Assembly: GCA_947036475.1 (NCBI GenBank)
Contig: CAMQRG010000007.1
Span: 1 to 25,900, forward strand
Length of the DNA: 25,900 nucleotides
Source of the DNA: an uncultured Clostridia bacterium
GTDB lineage: Bacteria; Bacillota; Clostridia; Lachnospirales; Anaerotignaceae
Reading direction: 5' to 3'
The notes under the pieces are model-generated. The model had not been told where the DNA came from. It made no database searches and was given only the letters and a program-made list of their open reading frames with translations. The translations under genes were made by a program, and so were the position numbers. Below, piece after piece: positions 14,956 to 23,017 of this stretch. Every line of letters begins with the position of its first letter. The first letter of the stretch is position 1.

Positions 14956-14964
14956 TGCTATGAT
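14956..14964 (+). promoter_or_regulatory. Possible internal promoter of the permease and ATPase genes
   Basis: TGCTATGAT (14956-14964) is an extended -10, the same 9-mer seen before murG. No proper -35 is present. It lies between the two palindromic elements. Confidence 0.3.
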
Positions 14965-15032
14965 AAGACTTTCTTCATATTTGAAAAAATTTTCTGAATA
15001 AATCGCAATAATATCTCATTGTAAGTTTATTC

Positions 15033-15126
15033 CCAACCGCGTGGAATGTGGTTGGCAGACGGGTCAAGGGCTGGAAGCCCTTGCAGGGGTCTGGGGACGG
15101 CGTCCTCAGGGTCTTTCAGGTCTTTT
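15033..15126 (+). repeat. Palindromic element E3 (D-B-A on plus strand)
   Basis: Module D is CCAACCGC (15033-15040) with GTGGTTGG (15048-15055). Module B is CAAGGGC (15065-15071) with GCCCTTG (15077-15083). Module A is GGGGAC (15093-15098) with GTCCTC (15102-15107). The outer tail AGGGTCTTTCAGGTCTTT runs to 15126, immediately before the permease ribosome binding site AAGGAGG. The order is the mirror of E2, so the two elements form a head-to-head pair inside the operon, 111 bases apart. Confidence 0.78.
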
Positions 15127-15142
15127 TAAGGAGGAGATTCCG

Positions 15143-16054
15143 ATGTTTCAATTAGCTGCGCTGTTTCACGCGCTCCCCGGCTCCATTGCTCAGGGACTGA
15201 TTTGGGGCATTATGGCAGTCGGTGTGTATATCACCTATAAAGTGCTGGATTACGCAGACCTGACCGTAGACGGCAGCATTGCCACAGGCGGTGCGGTTGC
15301 GGTTATGGTTATGCTTTCCGGCAGAAATGTATACGTTGCGCTGCTTGCTGCAACGCTTGCGGGCATGGCGGCAGGACTTGCAACAGGTATCTTTCACGCG
15401 GCTTTCGGTATTCCAGCGATACTTTCCGGTATCCTGAGCCAGCTGGGGTTGTATTCTATCAATATGCGTATTTTGGGGAAATCCAACCAGGCGATTAGTG
15501 TAGATCAGTATGATTTGCTCCTGAGCCTGCGCGAAATTCCCCGCGCGATATTCGTTTCTTTTGTATTCTGCGCTGTTATGATAGGCATTTTATACTGGTT
15601 TTTTGGCACAGAGCTTGGGCGTGCTGTCCGCGCGACGGGCAACAACGAAAATATGTCCCGCGCACAGGGTATCAATACCAAAACCATGAAGGTGATCGGG
15701 CTGATGATTTCCAACGGGCTGGTCGGACTGGCTGGCGGACTTTACGCGCAGTATCAGGGGAACGCGGACGTCAACATGGGGCGCGGCGCCATTGTTATCG
15801 GGCTGGCGGCAGTCATTATCGGCGGCGTGCTGTTTGGCAGGGTGTTCCGCAATTTTGCTCTGCGTATGACGGGCGTCATTATTGGCGCGGTGTTGTATTT
15901 CGTTGTCATTGCTGTTGTGCTGTGGCTCGGGCTGGAAACAACCGATATGAAGCTCATCAGTGCGCTGATTGTAGCAGCATTCCTTGCTGTGCCTTATCTG
16001 AAAGCGCAGTATGACGCTGGACACATTCGGAAAGGGGGCGGAGACAATGCTTGA
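15143..16054 (+). CDS. ABC transporter permease (TrpY-like family)
   Basis: A 303-residue membrane permease with about eight to nine hydrophobic segments, related to the branched-chain amino-acid type permeases. Family markers are GLIWGIMAVGVYITYKVLDY, DLTVDGSIATGGAV, GIPAILSGILSQLGLYSIN and TELGRAVRATGNNENMSRAQGI, the last being the cytoplasmic coupling stretch. The upstream frame is open for 34 codons but is made of the palindromic element; the ATG at 15143 follows AAGGAGG by 8 bases. It overlaps the ATPase gene by 8 bases, indicating coupled translation. Confidence 0.92.
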   Translation: MFQLAALFHALPGSIAQGLIWGIMAVGVYITYKVLDYADLTVDGSIATGGAVAVMVMLSGRNVYVALLAATLAGMAAGLATGIFHAAFGIPAILSGILSQLGLYSINMRILGKSNQAISVDQYDLLLSLREIPRAIFVSFVFCAVMIGILYWFFGTELGRAVRATGNNENMSRAQGINTKTMKVIGLMISNGLVGLAGGLYAQYQGNADVNMGRGAIVIGLAAVIIGGVLFGRVFRNFALRMTGVIIGAVLYFVVIAVVLWLGLETTDMKLISALIVAAFLAVPYLKAQYDAGHIRKGGGDNA

Positions 16055-16841
16055 ACTGAAAAACGTCTGCAAGACTTTCCATCCGCATACGCCCAGCGAA
16101 AAACGGGCGTTGAAAAATCTGAACCTGACGCTGGAAGAAGGCGATTTCGTGACCGTCATTGGCGGCAACGGCGCGGGGAAATCCACCATGCTGAACGCCA
16201 TAGCGGGCGTATGGCCTATTGATTCCGGTTCAGTACTGATTGGCGGGGAAGATGTGACCCGTCTGCCGGAGCATAAGCGGGCGGTTTATCTGGGGCGCGT
16301 ATTTCAAGACCCTATGACGGGCACTGCGGCAGATATGGAGCTGGAGGAAAACCTTGCGCTGGCACTCCGGCGCGGGCAGCGGCGCGGGCTTGTCTGGGGC
16401 ATTCGCGCAAAGGAACGGGAGGAATACCGCGAACTGTTGAAAATGCTGGACCTTGGGCTGGAAACGCGGCTGAAAGCAAAGGTCGGGCTTTTAAGCGGCG
16501 GGCAGCGGCAGGCTCTGACGCTCCTCATGGCAACACTGAAAAAGCCGCGCCTTCTGCTTTTAGACGAGCATACCGCAGCACTTGACCCCAAAACGGCGGC
16601 GAAGGTGCTGGAACTTTCGGACAAAATTGTACGGGAAAACAACCTGACCGCTTTAATGGTGACGCATAACATGAAAGACGCTATTGTGCATGGAAACCGG
16701 CTTATTATGATGTGTGACGGCAGAGTCATACTCGATATCAAAGGAGAAGAAAAAGCGAAGCTGACGGTCGATGACCTGCTGCAAAAATTCTCCGTTGCCA
16801 GCGGCAGCGAATTTGTCAACGACAGGGCGCTGCTGGGCTGA
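16047..16841 (+). CDS. ABC transporter ATP-binding protein (TrpZ-like family)
   Basis: A 264-residue ATPase that powers the permease above. Walker A is GGNGAGKST (39-47), the Q-loop lies in RVFQDPMTG, the ABC signature is LLSGGQRQALTL, Walker B is LLLLDEHTAALDP and the switch His is in MVTHNMKDAI. The stretch DVTRLPEHKRAVYLGRVFQ is typical of this transporter group. The ATG at 16047 follows a GGGGGCGGAG sequence. A strong terminator closes the operon. Confidence 0.95.
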   Translation: MLELKNVCKTFHPHTPSEKRALKNLNLTLEEGDFVTVIGGNGAGKSTMLNAIAGVWPIDSGSVLIGGEDVTRLPEHKRAVYLGRVFQDPMTGTAADMELEENLALALRRGQRRGLVWGIRAKEREEYRELLKMLDLGLETRLKAKVGLLSGGQRQALTLLMATLKKPRLLLLDEHTAALDPKTAAKVLELSDKIVRENNLTALMVTHNMKDAIVHGNRLIMMCDGRVILDIKGEEKAKLTVDDLLQKFSVASGSEFVNDRALLG

Positions 16842-16856
16842 AATAAACTGCATACA

Positions 16857-16894
16857 AAACAGCAGGAGCTGAGAAAAGCCCCTGCTGTTTTTTT
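16857..16894 (+). terminator. Intrinsic terminator of the ABC transporter operon
   Basis: AACAGCAGGAGC (16858-16869) pairs with GCCCCTGCTGTT (16878-16889) with one mismatch, around TGAGAAAA, and runs into seven T residues. Confidence 0.85.
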
Positions 16895-16995
16895 GCGCAG
16901 AAACGGCTGAAAACACACCTGCCGCATACAATAACAGAAGTGCACTGTTTCGCGGGAGGGCGGTCGTGTGCATTTGACATAAAATTCGGAAATCT

Positions 16996-17039
16996 GCCGT
17001 TTTTTTCGCGAAATAAAAAGGAATCGCGCGAAAAACGGC
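16996..17039. repeat. Inverted repeat upstream of dgt
   Basis: GCCG, seven T, CGCG (16996-17010) is mirrored by CGCG, five A, CGGC (17027-17039). The inner left arm also forms the perfect palindrome TTTCGCGAAA (17004-17013), and a further TTTCGCG lies near 16948. It is 85 bases before the dgt start. TTGACA occurs at 16974 but no -10 follows at proper distance; TATATAAG at 17050 is a possible -10. It may be an operator. Confidence 0.55.
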
Positions 17040-17123
17040 GTATTCATACTATATAAGAGCCTTTCAGAGCAGATTTATCGGCCGGGCTATGGAAAGAACG
17101 CTGAACGCAGGGAGGGGAATGGA

Positions 17124-18137
17124 ATGGATTTACGCATTATGCAGGAAGAACGGGAAAAAAGAATGTTAGGACCGCGCGCTGCAAGGAGCGCAGAAACGAA
17201 GGGGCGAGAACGCCCTGAGCCGCAGTGTGATATTCGTACGGATTTTCAGCGCGACCGCGACCGCATTATCCACGCCAAGGCGTTCCGGCGTATGAAGCAT
17301 AAAACACAGGTGTTTATTTCCCCTGAGGGCGACCATTACCGCACGCGTCTGACACATACGCTGGAAGTTGCGCAGATTGCGCGGACAATTGCGCGTGCGT
17401 TGCAGCTGAATGAGGATTTGACGGAAGCCATTGCACTGGGGCACGATTTGGGGCATACGCCCTTTGGTCATGCAGGGGAACGCGAGCTGAGTATACTTTG
17501 CAGGGAAACGGGAGGCTTTGCGCATAATGAACAAAGCCTGCGCGTTGTGGAGCGGCTGGAAAAAGACGGCATGGGGCTTAACCTGACGTGGGAGGTGCGA
17601 GATGGAATTTTGAACCACCGCACAAGCGGCTCTCCGGGCACATTGGAAGGCAAGATTGTCCAGCTTTCGGATAAAATCGCGTATACCAACCACGATATAG
17701 ACGATTCTTTCCGCGCGGGGCTGCTGCGTCCGGAGGATATTCCGCCGGAGATTGTGGAGCGGATTGGCACAACTTCCAGCAGCCGCATCAATGCCATGAT
17801 ACGCGATACCATACGCAACAGCATGGAGGCGGAGGATATCCGCATGAGTACGGAAATGCGGAAGACACTGACGGACCTGCGCAGCTTTATGTTCCAGCGC
17901 GTGTACGCCAGCCCTGTTGCTGAGATTGAACACCAGAAAGCGGAAAAAATTGTAGGCGATCTGTTCGCGTTTTATATGGAGTATCCGGAAAGAATGTCGC
18001 GGGAATTTCGCTGTCTTTTGGAGGAGGGCGACCCTGTCCGGCAGGTTGTCTGCGATTATATCGCCTGTATGACAGACCGCTTTGCTGTGGCAAAGTATAA
18101 CGAATTGTTTATTCCGAAGGAATGGAGCAGACTCTGA
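17124..18137 (+). CDS. dgt: Deoxyguanosinetriphosphate triphosphohydrolase-like protein (HD domain)
   Basis: A 337-residue HD-domain dNTPase-like protein; family members hydrolyse dGTP or other dNTPs to the nucleoside and triphosphate. The metal-binding residues are His78 in RTRLTHTLEVAQIA and the HD pair 107-108 in LGHDLGHTPFGHAGE, with a later Asp in LSDKIAYTNHDIDD. RDRDRIIHAKAFRRMKHKTQV is the usual N-terminal family stretch. GGGAGGGG lies about 6 bases before the ATG. Its position directly before dnaG and rpoD is common in Firmicutes. A terminator separates it from dnaG, so dnaG needs read-through or its own promoter. Confidence 0.95.
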   Translation: MDLRIMQEEREKRMLGPRAARSAETKGRERPEPQCDIRTDFQRDRDRIIHAKAFRRMKHKTQVFISPEGDHYRTRLTHTLEVAQIARTIARALQLNEDLTEAIALGHDLGHTPFGHAGERELSILCRETGGFAHNEQSLRVVERLEKDGMGLNLTWEVRDGILNHRTSGSPGTLEGKIVQLSDKIAYTNHDIDDSFRAGLLRPEDIPPEIVERIGTTSSSRINAMIRDTIRNSMEAEDIRMSTEMRKTLTDLRSFMFQRVYASPVAEIEHQKAEKIVGDLFAFYMEYPERMSREFRCLLEEGDPVRQVVCDYIACMTDRFAVAKYNELFIPKEWSRL

Positions 18138-18161
18138 CTTGCACCATTGCTTGAAAAAAGG

Positions 18162-18182
18162 GCGGCTTTACGCCGCTTTTTT
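18162..18182 (+). terminator. Intrinsic terminator after dgt
   Basis: GCGGC (18162-18166), loop TTTAC, GCCGC (18172-18176), then six T. An A run before the stem can extend it. Confidence 0.75.
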
Positions 18183-18294
18183 GGGCAATCCTACTAAAGA
18201 GCCGGAAATGCCCCGGCGGAAAAAGGATTTTACGAAAAAATGTCGAATTTATATCAGCAAAGAGAATTGGACAAATCAGAGCCCTGTCCCTTCC

Positions 18295-18381
18295 CCGGCC
18301 GTATTTTATGCGGTTGGAAAATGGGCTGAGGGCAGAATGACCTTACAGAAGGATTGGGGACAGAGTCCCCGGAGTCTTTAC
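18295..18381 (+). repeat. Palindromic element E4 (D-A on plus strand, B degenerate) before dnaG
   Basis: Module D is CCGGCCGTA (18295-18303) with TGCGGTTGG (18309-18317), nine pairs including three wobbles. The B position (about 18320-18350) is not clearly paired. Module A is GGGGAC (18356-18361), loop AGA, GTCCCC (18365-18370). The tail GGAGTCTTTAC ends at 18381, seven bases before the GGGGTGG that serves dnaG. No facing partner was found upstream. The rest of the 262-base gap shows no promoter I trust. Confidence 0.6.
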
Positions 18382-18399
18382 AGAATCGGGGTGGTGGAA

Positions 18400-20184
18400 A
18401 TGAGCTATCCAAATGAAATCATAGACGAAGTGCGAATGCAGAATGATATTGTGGATGTCGTTTCCCAGTATGTGCCGTTAAAGCAAAAGGGCAGTTCTTT
18501 TATGGGGCTCTGCCCTTTTCATAATGAAAAGACCCCTTCGTTTTCCGTTAACCGCGAAAAGCAGTTTTTCTACTGCTTCGGCTGCGGTTCGGGCGGCAAT
18601 GTCTTTACTTTCCTGATGCAGATGGAAAACTGCACCTTTCCGGAAGCCCTCAAACAGCTTGCCGACCGTGCGCATATCCTTCTGCCTGAGCCGGAAAAAA
18701 CTGCTGCCGCTGTTGCTGTGGAGCGTTTGAAGGACAGGCTCTTTCAGGCCCATTCCGCCGCAGGCAGGTTTTTCTACGATATCCTGCAGGGGGAACAGGG
18801 TGCAGATGCCCGCGCTTACCTTCAGAAACGGCAGCTTGACCCGCGTATCATTCGCAAATTCGGCATTGGTTTCGCCCCTGAATCCTATAATGCGCTGACC
18901 AGTCATCTGCTGGAAAAAGGCTTTACTATGGACGAAATTCTCAAATGCGGGCTTGCGCTGGAAAACAAAAGCGGCGAGGGCTATCATGACCGTTTCCGCG
19001 GACGTGTGATGTTTCCTATTTTTGACGCGCAGGGGCGGGGCGTCGGCTTTGGCGGGCGCATCATTGGAAAGGGGGAACCGAAATACCTGAATTCCCCCGA
19101 GACGGTGCTGTTCAGCAAAAGCCGCAATTTATACGGCCTGAATTTTGCCAGAGAATCGCGGAAACGTGAGCTGATACTCGTGGAGGGATATATGGATATG
19201 ATTTCCATATATCAGGCAGGTTTCCATAACGTTGTGGCATCGCTGGGGACTGCTTTCAATCAGGAACATGCGCGTACACTCAAACGCTTTGCCGATGATG
19301 TGATACTGCTTTACGACAGCGATGACGCCGGAACGAATGCCGCACTGCGGGCCATTCCGGTGCTGGTGAAAAGCGGTTTCAGGGTGCGTGTGACACAGGT
19401 GCCGGACGGCAAGGACCCTGATGAGTTTATCCGGGCGAACGGCGCGGCGGAATTCTCCAAGCTGCTGGTAAACGCTGTGCATTACATATCTTTTGAGATT
19501 ACCTGTTCCAAGCGGAACTATAACCTCGAAAATCCGGAGCACAGGGTGCGGTTTGCAACTGAGGCCGCGCAGATTCTGGCAAGGCTGGAAAGTGATATTG
19601 AGCGAAATGTCTATCTTGGGGAGGTGAGCCGCTCAACGGGCGTGAAGGAGGATGCCATCCGCAGTGAGGTGCGTAAGCTGATGCGGAAGGACGAGGCCGC
19701 CCAGCGGCGCGAAACAGCAAGAGCCCCGGTTTTCCGGCAAAACGGCAGCGGTGCGAAACTGCCAAGGCAGGCGGAAAAAGGGCTTTTGGAGGCACAGAGA
19801 AACCTGCTGTTCCTTTGTGCGCAGTATCAGGGCGTACAGGAAAAGCTGCGGGAGGTGCTGGAAACTGCCGATTTCACCGAAGAAACCTACCGCGTGATGT
19901 ACGCTGCAATCGGACAGATGTGGCAGGAAAACGGGCATGTGTTTCCGGCAGACCTGGTCAGCCGCTTTGAAGGGGCGGAGGAGCAGAAGGCTGCGACAGA
20001 GGTGTTTGCAGTGCAGCTGCCGCAGGAGGGCGGCGCGGAGATAGAGAAAGCCGTTAATGAGCAGGTGCGTCTGCTCAAGCGGACAAAAATCGACCAGATG
20101 ACGGCAAACGCCGTTTCTGCCGAGGAACTGCAAAGCCTGATGGAAGCGAAAAGAAAGCTGGAATCCCTGTATATTACCATCTGA
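18400..20184 (+). CDS. dnaG: DNA primase
   Basis: DnaG (594 residues) makes RNA primers at the replication fork. The N-terminal zinc finger has Cys38, His41, Cys59 and Cys62 (CPFH...YCFGC). The catalytic core follows with GRVMFPIFDAQGRGVGFGGR, the TOPRIM Glu in LVEGYMDMIS and the Asp pair in LLYDSDDAG. The C-terminal helicase-interaction part covers about residues 450-594. The frame is open for 106 codons upstream, but that part is repeat and terminator sequence. The ATG at 18400 gives the family's normal start MSYPNEIIDEVRMQNDIVDV, and GGGGTGG lies 5 bases before it. rpoD follows after 39 bases. Confidence 0.96.
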   Translation: MSYPNEIIDEVRMQNDIVDVVSQYVPLKQKGSSFMGLCPFHNEKTPSFSVNREKQFFYCFGCGSGGNVFTFLMQMENCTFPEALKQLADRAHILLPEPEKTAAAVAVERLKDRLFQAHSAAGRFFYDILQGEQGADARAYLQKRQLDPRIIRKFGIGFAPESYNALTSHLLEKGFTMDEILKCGLALENKSGEGYHDRFRGRVMFPIFDAQGRGVGFGGRIIGKGEPKYLNSPETVLFSKSRNLYGLNFARESRKRELILVEGYMDMISIYQAGFHNVVASLGTAFNQEHARTLKRFADDVILLYDSDDAGTNAALRAIPVLVKSGFRVRVTQVPDGKDPDEFIRANGAAEFSKLLVNAVHYISFEITCSKRNYNLENPEHRVRFATEAAQILARLESDIERNVYLGEVSRSTGVKEDAIRSEVRKLMRKDEAAQRRETARAPVFRQNGSGAKLPRQAEKGLLEAQRNLLFLCAQYQGVQEKLREVLETADFTEETYRVMYAAIGQMWQENGHVFPADLVSRFEGAEEQKAATEVFAVQLPQEGGAEIEKAVNEQVRLLKRTKIDQMTANAVSAEELQSLMEAKRKLESLYITI

Positions 20185-20223
20185 GATGGTTAGACTATAA
20201 GAGCAGAGAAAGGAAGGATTGCG

Positions 20224-21297
20224 TTGAAATCCGTCGAAGAAACTACATTATTGACCCGTTTGGAGGAACTTGTCCAGATGGGCAAAAAGAAAAAAAGTGT
20301 ATTGGAATATAAGGAGATCATAGATCATCTGGCGGATTTGGACCTGGATCCTGACCGCATAGAGCGCATTTATGAATACCTCGAGAGCCAGGGCATTGAC
20401 GTACTGGGCAATATTGAAGCCGAGGAGGAGATTGAGAAGGATCTCGACCTGACTCTGCCGGAGGGCATCAATATTGACGACCCTGTGCGGATGTACCTGA
20501 AAGAAATCGGCAAGGTGCCTCTACTGAGCGCAGAGGAGGAAGTCGAGCTTGCCCTGCGCATGGAGGAAGGCGACGAGGAAGCCAAGAAGAAACTTGCAGA
20601 GGCGAATCTGAGGCTTGTCGTCAGCATTGCGAAGCGGTATGTAGGGCGCGGCATGCTCTTCCTTGATCTGATTCAGGAGGGTAACCTTGGTCTGATAAAG
20701 GCTGTGGAAAAATTTGACTATCATAAAGGCTTTAAGTTCAGCACATATGCAACATGGTGGATTCGGCAGGCGATTACCCGCGCGATTGCGGACCAGGCGC
20801 GGACCATCCGAATTCCTGTGCATATGGTGGAAACAATCAATAAACTGATTCGCATTTCCAGACAGCTTTTGCAGGAACTGGGGCGCGAACCGACCGCGGA
20901 AGAACTGGCGGCGGAGATGCAGATGCCGGAGGAAAAGGTGCGCGAGATTATGAAAATTGCGCAGGAGCCTGTTTCGCTGGAAACACCCATTGGTGAGGAG
21001 GAGGACAGTCATCTGGGGGACTTTATCCCGGACGACGATATTCCTGCGCCTGCTGAGGCGGCGGCGTTCACACTGCTGAAAGAACAGCTGATTGAGGTGC
21101 TGGATACCCTGACGGACAGGGAGGAAAAAGTGCTGCGGCTGCGCTTCGGGCTGGACGACGGCAGGGCGCGCACGCTGGAGGAAGTCGGCAAGGAGTTTAA
21201 CGTGACAAGGGAGCGCATCAGGCAGATTGAGGCGAAAGCCCTGCGAAAACTGCGCCACCCGAGCCGGAGCAAGAAGCTGAAGGATTATTTGGAGTAA
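20224..21297 (+). CDS. rpoD: Primary RNA polymerase sigma factor (sigma-A/sigma-70)
   Basis: The 357-residue housekeeping sigma factor, which directs RNA polymerase to the TTGACA/TATAAT promoters seen in this window. Region 1.2 is DPVRMYLKEIGKVPLL. Region 2 is ANLRLVVSIAKRYVGRGMLF to FKFSTYATWWIRQAITRAI. Region 3 starts at RIPVHMVETINKL. Region 4 is DTLTDREEKVLRLRFGL with the helix-turn-helix VTRERIRQIEAKALRKL. Short length and no long region 1.1 fit a Firmicute. The start is read as TTG at 20224, since AAGGAAGGA lies 5 bases upstream and no ATG occurs until codon 19. It probably shares the dnaG transcript. Confidence 0.97.
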   Translation: MKSVEETTLLTRLEELVQMGKKKKSVLEYKEIIDHLADLDLDPDRIERIYEYLESQGIDVLGNIEAEEEIEKDLDLTLPEGINIDDPVRMYLKEIGKVPLLSAEEEVELALRMEEGDEEAKKKLAEANLRLVVSIAKRYVGRGMLFLDLIQEGNLGLIKAVEKFDYHKGFKFSTYATWWIRQAITRAIADQARTIRIPVHMVETINKLIRISRQLLQELGREPTAEELAAEMQMPEEKVREIMKIAQEPVSLETPIGEEEDSHLGDFIPDDDIPAPAEAAAFTLLKEQLIEVLDTLTDREEKVLRLRFGLDDGRARTLEEVGKEFNVTRERIRQIEAKALRKLRHPSRSKKLKDYLE

Positions 21298-21303
21298 AAG
21301 ATT

Positions 21304-21390
21304 CGGGGACTCTGTCCCCGTACCCCTGTCCGCTTTCTTTCGGAGAAAGCGGAGCAAAGAACTTTATTTCCGCCGCACAAAGTGCGGCGG
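21304..21390 (-). repeat. Palindromic element E5 (A-B-D on plus strand) after rpoD
   Basis: Module A is CGGGGAC (21304-21310), loop TCT, GTCCCCG (21314-21320). Module B is CCGCTTTCT (21330-21338), loop TTCGG, AGAAAGCGG (21344-21352). The linker AGCAAAGAACTTTATTT is at 21353-21369. Module D is CCGCCGCAC (21370-21378), loop AAA, GTGCGGCGG (21382-21390). All three stems are perfect. It starts seven bases after the rpoD stop and faces E6 at 40 bases. Confidence 0.88.
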
Positions 21391-21430
21391 GTACATAAAT
21401 AATATGGGGCGGTATCATTTTATTTTATCT

Positions 21431-21515
21431 CGTGGAACGCAGTTCCGCGCAATACCCTCTGTTTCTTTCTCTTAGAGAAAGAAGCGGGGATTGGGGCAAA
21501 GCCCCAAGGTCTTAG
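21431..21515 (+). repeat. Palindromic element E6 (D-B-A on plus strand)
   Basis: Module D is CGTGGAAC (21431-21438), loop GCA, GTTCCGCG (21442-21449). Module B is TTCTTTCTC (21463-21471), loop TTA, GAGAAAGAA (21475-21483). Module A is TTGGGGC (21491-21497), loop AAA, GCCCCAA (21501-21507). The tail GGTCTTAG ends at 21515. It is oriented opposite to E5 and is repeated as E7 127 bases further on. Confidence 0.85.
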
Positions 21516-21557
21516 TATTTCAGGGAATTTAAGACTGGCGTAATATTTATTTTATCT

Positions 21558-21659
21558 CGCGGAACGCAGTTCCGCGCAATACTCTTTGCTTCTTTCTCTT
21601 AGAGAAAGAAGCGGAGGTTTGGAGGCAGAGCCTCCAAGGTCTTAGGTTTTGGGTCTTAG
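21558..21659 (+). repeat. Palindromic element E7 (D-B-A on plus strand), tandem copy of E6
   Basis: Module D is CGCGGAAC (21558-21565), loop GCA, GTTCCGCG (21569-21576). Module B is the perfect 11-bp stem GCTTCTTTCTC (21588-21598), loop TTA, GAGAAAGAAGC (21602-21612). Module A is TTGGAGGC (21619-21626), loop AGA, GCCTCCAA (21630-21637). The tail GGTCTTAG is present twice, at 21638 and 21652. The stretch ATTTTATCTCG before D and CGCAATAC after it are shared with E6. Confidence 0.85.
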
Positions 21660-21664
21660 GTTTT

Positions 21665-21693
21665 GGGCGGACGGAGGGGTGCCGCCCTTTTTT
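21665..21693 (+). terminator. Intrinsic terminator 20 bases before a start codon
   Basis: GGGCGG (21665-21670), an 11-base loop, CCGCCC (21682-21687), then six T. The next gene starts at 21713, so it either ends the rpoD transcript or acts as an attenuator for the cluster downstream. Confidence 0.7.
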
Positions 21694-21712
21694 CAAATAA
21701 AAGGGGGCTGCC

Positions 21713-22306
21713 ATGCGGCGGAGATGGACGAAAACGGATAAAACACTGTTTTTGGTGTATGCAGGCGTTATCATGTGCTTCGCGCGCCTTAACAGTACAT
21801 ATCAGAGCTGTGTTGATTTTCAGCCGTTCCTTGTTCTGGCTTTTGTGCTGGTTTTTGCGGGCGGCATACTGATTAAAAATATGGGCGCGCGAAAAAGCGT
21901 GTTTGCAGGGATTGCGGCGGCTGTTCTGTTGGAATGTGCCGCAGTATATGCCATACTGCCTGCGGATACCTACACAGAAGGCAGGCTGAAAATGCAGGAG
22001 CGCTGGTTTGACGGATACGGGGCAGTGCAGCTGATGGGCGAAACGGGCAATTTTGTCGGCTATTTTACCGGATATGATACGGAAAATGCGGCACAGCGGT
22101 TTTTTAACAGGATAACAGGACGGAGCGAAAAGCCTGTGTTTCGCCGCAGACCGTATGTGTATGTTTTCGGCGCAGGAAATGATATCGCCGCCTGCATTTA
22201 TGACCCGTTCAGCGGAGAAAGCTGCATTGCGGTGCTGGAGGGCATGCGTTTCATGGATTGGAAACAGGAACTTGTCAGCGGCGGCTTGGAATGGATATAC
22301 GACTGA
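21713..22306 (+). CDS. Membrane-anchored protein of unknown function
   Basis: I do not recognise this 197-residue protein. It has three hydrophobic segments in the first 85 residues (about 12-27, 39-56, 63-83), then a soluble domain of about 110 residues with RWFDGYGAVQLMGETGNFVGYF, RRPYVYVFGAGNDIAACIYDPFSGESCIAVLEG and an acidic, aromatic end (LEWIYD). GGGGG lies 5 bases before the ATG. trmK begins within 20 bases of its stop, so it is probably in one operon with trmK and the NIF3 gene. There is no promoter in the 19 bases between the terminator and its start, so its expression probably depends on passing the terminator. Confidence 0.7.
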   Translation: MRRRWTKTDKTLFLVYAGVIMCFARLNSTYQSCVDFQPFLVLAFVLVFAGGILIKNMGARKSVFAGIAAAVLLECAAVYAILPADTYTEGRLKMQERWFDGYGAVQLMGETGNFVGYFTGYDTENAAQRFFNRITGRSEKPVFRRRPYVYVFGAGNDIAACIYDPFSGESCIAVLEGMRFMDWKQELVSGGLEWIYD

Positions 22307-22324
22307 TTGGACGGAGGAATGGAT

Positions 22325-23017
22325 TTGGAGCTTTCAAAACGGCTTGCGGCGGTGACGGGTCTGGTATCTTACCCGACTGTGGCGGATATAGGGACAGACC
22401 ACGGCTATGTACCAATCGCGCTTTTTTTGCAGGGAAAACTGAAAAAAGGGTATGCCTGCGATGTGCGGAAGGGTCCGCTGGAAATCTGCCGCGCGAATAT
22501 CGCCCTTTACGGCGCGGAAGGTTTGATTGAAACGCGCTTAGGGAGCGGGCTTGTGCCCTTGCGGCCGTTTGAGGCGGAAACGGCAGTGATGGCGGGCATG
22601 GGCGGCATGCTGACCGTACATATTTTGGAGGACAGTCCAGGGGTTGCTGCAAGCCTGAAAGAACTGGTGCTTTCCCCTCAGCACGACATTGGTGCGGTAC
22701 GGAAATGTGTGCATAAAATTGGTTTTTCTATCGCAGAGGAGCATATGCTGAAAGAAGATGGCAAACTTTATACGCTGATGCGCTGTGAACGTGGAGCGGA
22801 ACGTTATGACAGGGAAATAGATTACCTTTACGGAAAACGGCTTCTGGAAAAAAAAGAGCCGCTTCTGCGGGAGGTTTTAGAGATAGAAAAAGGAAAATAC
22901 CAACGGCTTGCGGAGCAGCTGCGGCGGACGGAAACGGAAAACGCGCGCCTGCGCCTGCCTGCGGTGGAGGAAAAACTGGAAGGCATGAGGGAGGCTTTGG
23001 AATGTTGGCAAAAGTAA
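22325..23017 (+). CDS. trmK: tRNA (adenine-22-N1)-methyltransferase TrmK
   Basis: TrmK (230 residues from this start) methylates adenine 22 in some tRNAs using S-adenosylmethionine. The SAM-binding motif is VADIGTDHGYVPI at about residues 19-31, followed by CDVRKGPLEICRANI, and GMGGMLTVHIL is the catalytic-loop region. The C-terminal third is a charged coiled-coil-like stretch (residues about 170-230), normal for the family. Start choice: an ATG at 22319 lies only one base after GGAGG, while TTG at 22325 lies seven bases after it and gives MELSKRL, the usual family start, so TTG is preferred. It overlaps the next gene by 16 bases. The trmK-nif3 order near rpoD is conserved in Firmicutes. Confidence 0.9.
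   Translation: MELSKRLAAVTGLVSYPTVADIGTDHGYVPIALFLQGKLKKGYACDVRKGPLEICRANIALYGAEGLIETRLGSGLVPLRPFEAETAVMAGMGGMLTVHILEDSPGVAASLKELVLSPQHDIGAVRKCVHKIGFSIAEEHMLKEDGKLYTLMRCERGAERYDREIDYLYGKRLLEKKEPLLREVLEIEKGKYQRLAEQLRRTETENARLRLPAVEEKLEGMREALECWQK

Noticed and set aside
18082..18399. N-terminal extension of dnaG by 106 codons
   Set aside because: It covers the dgt stop, the dgt terminator and element E4; the family start is at 18400.
20521..21357. 278-codon minus-strand frame
   Set aside because: Antisense to rpoD and through element E5; Arg/Leu/Gln-rich shadow frame.
21431..21659. Possible CRISPR-like tandem repeat (E6 and E7)
   Set aside because: Only two units, each internally palindromic with diverged stems, no unique spacers of constant length and no cas gene.
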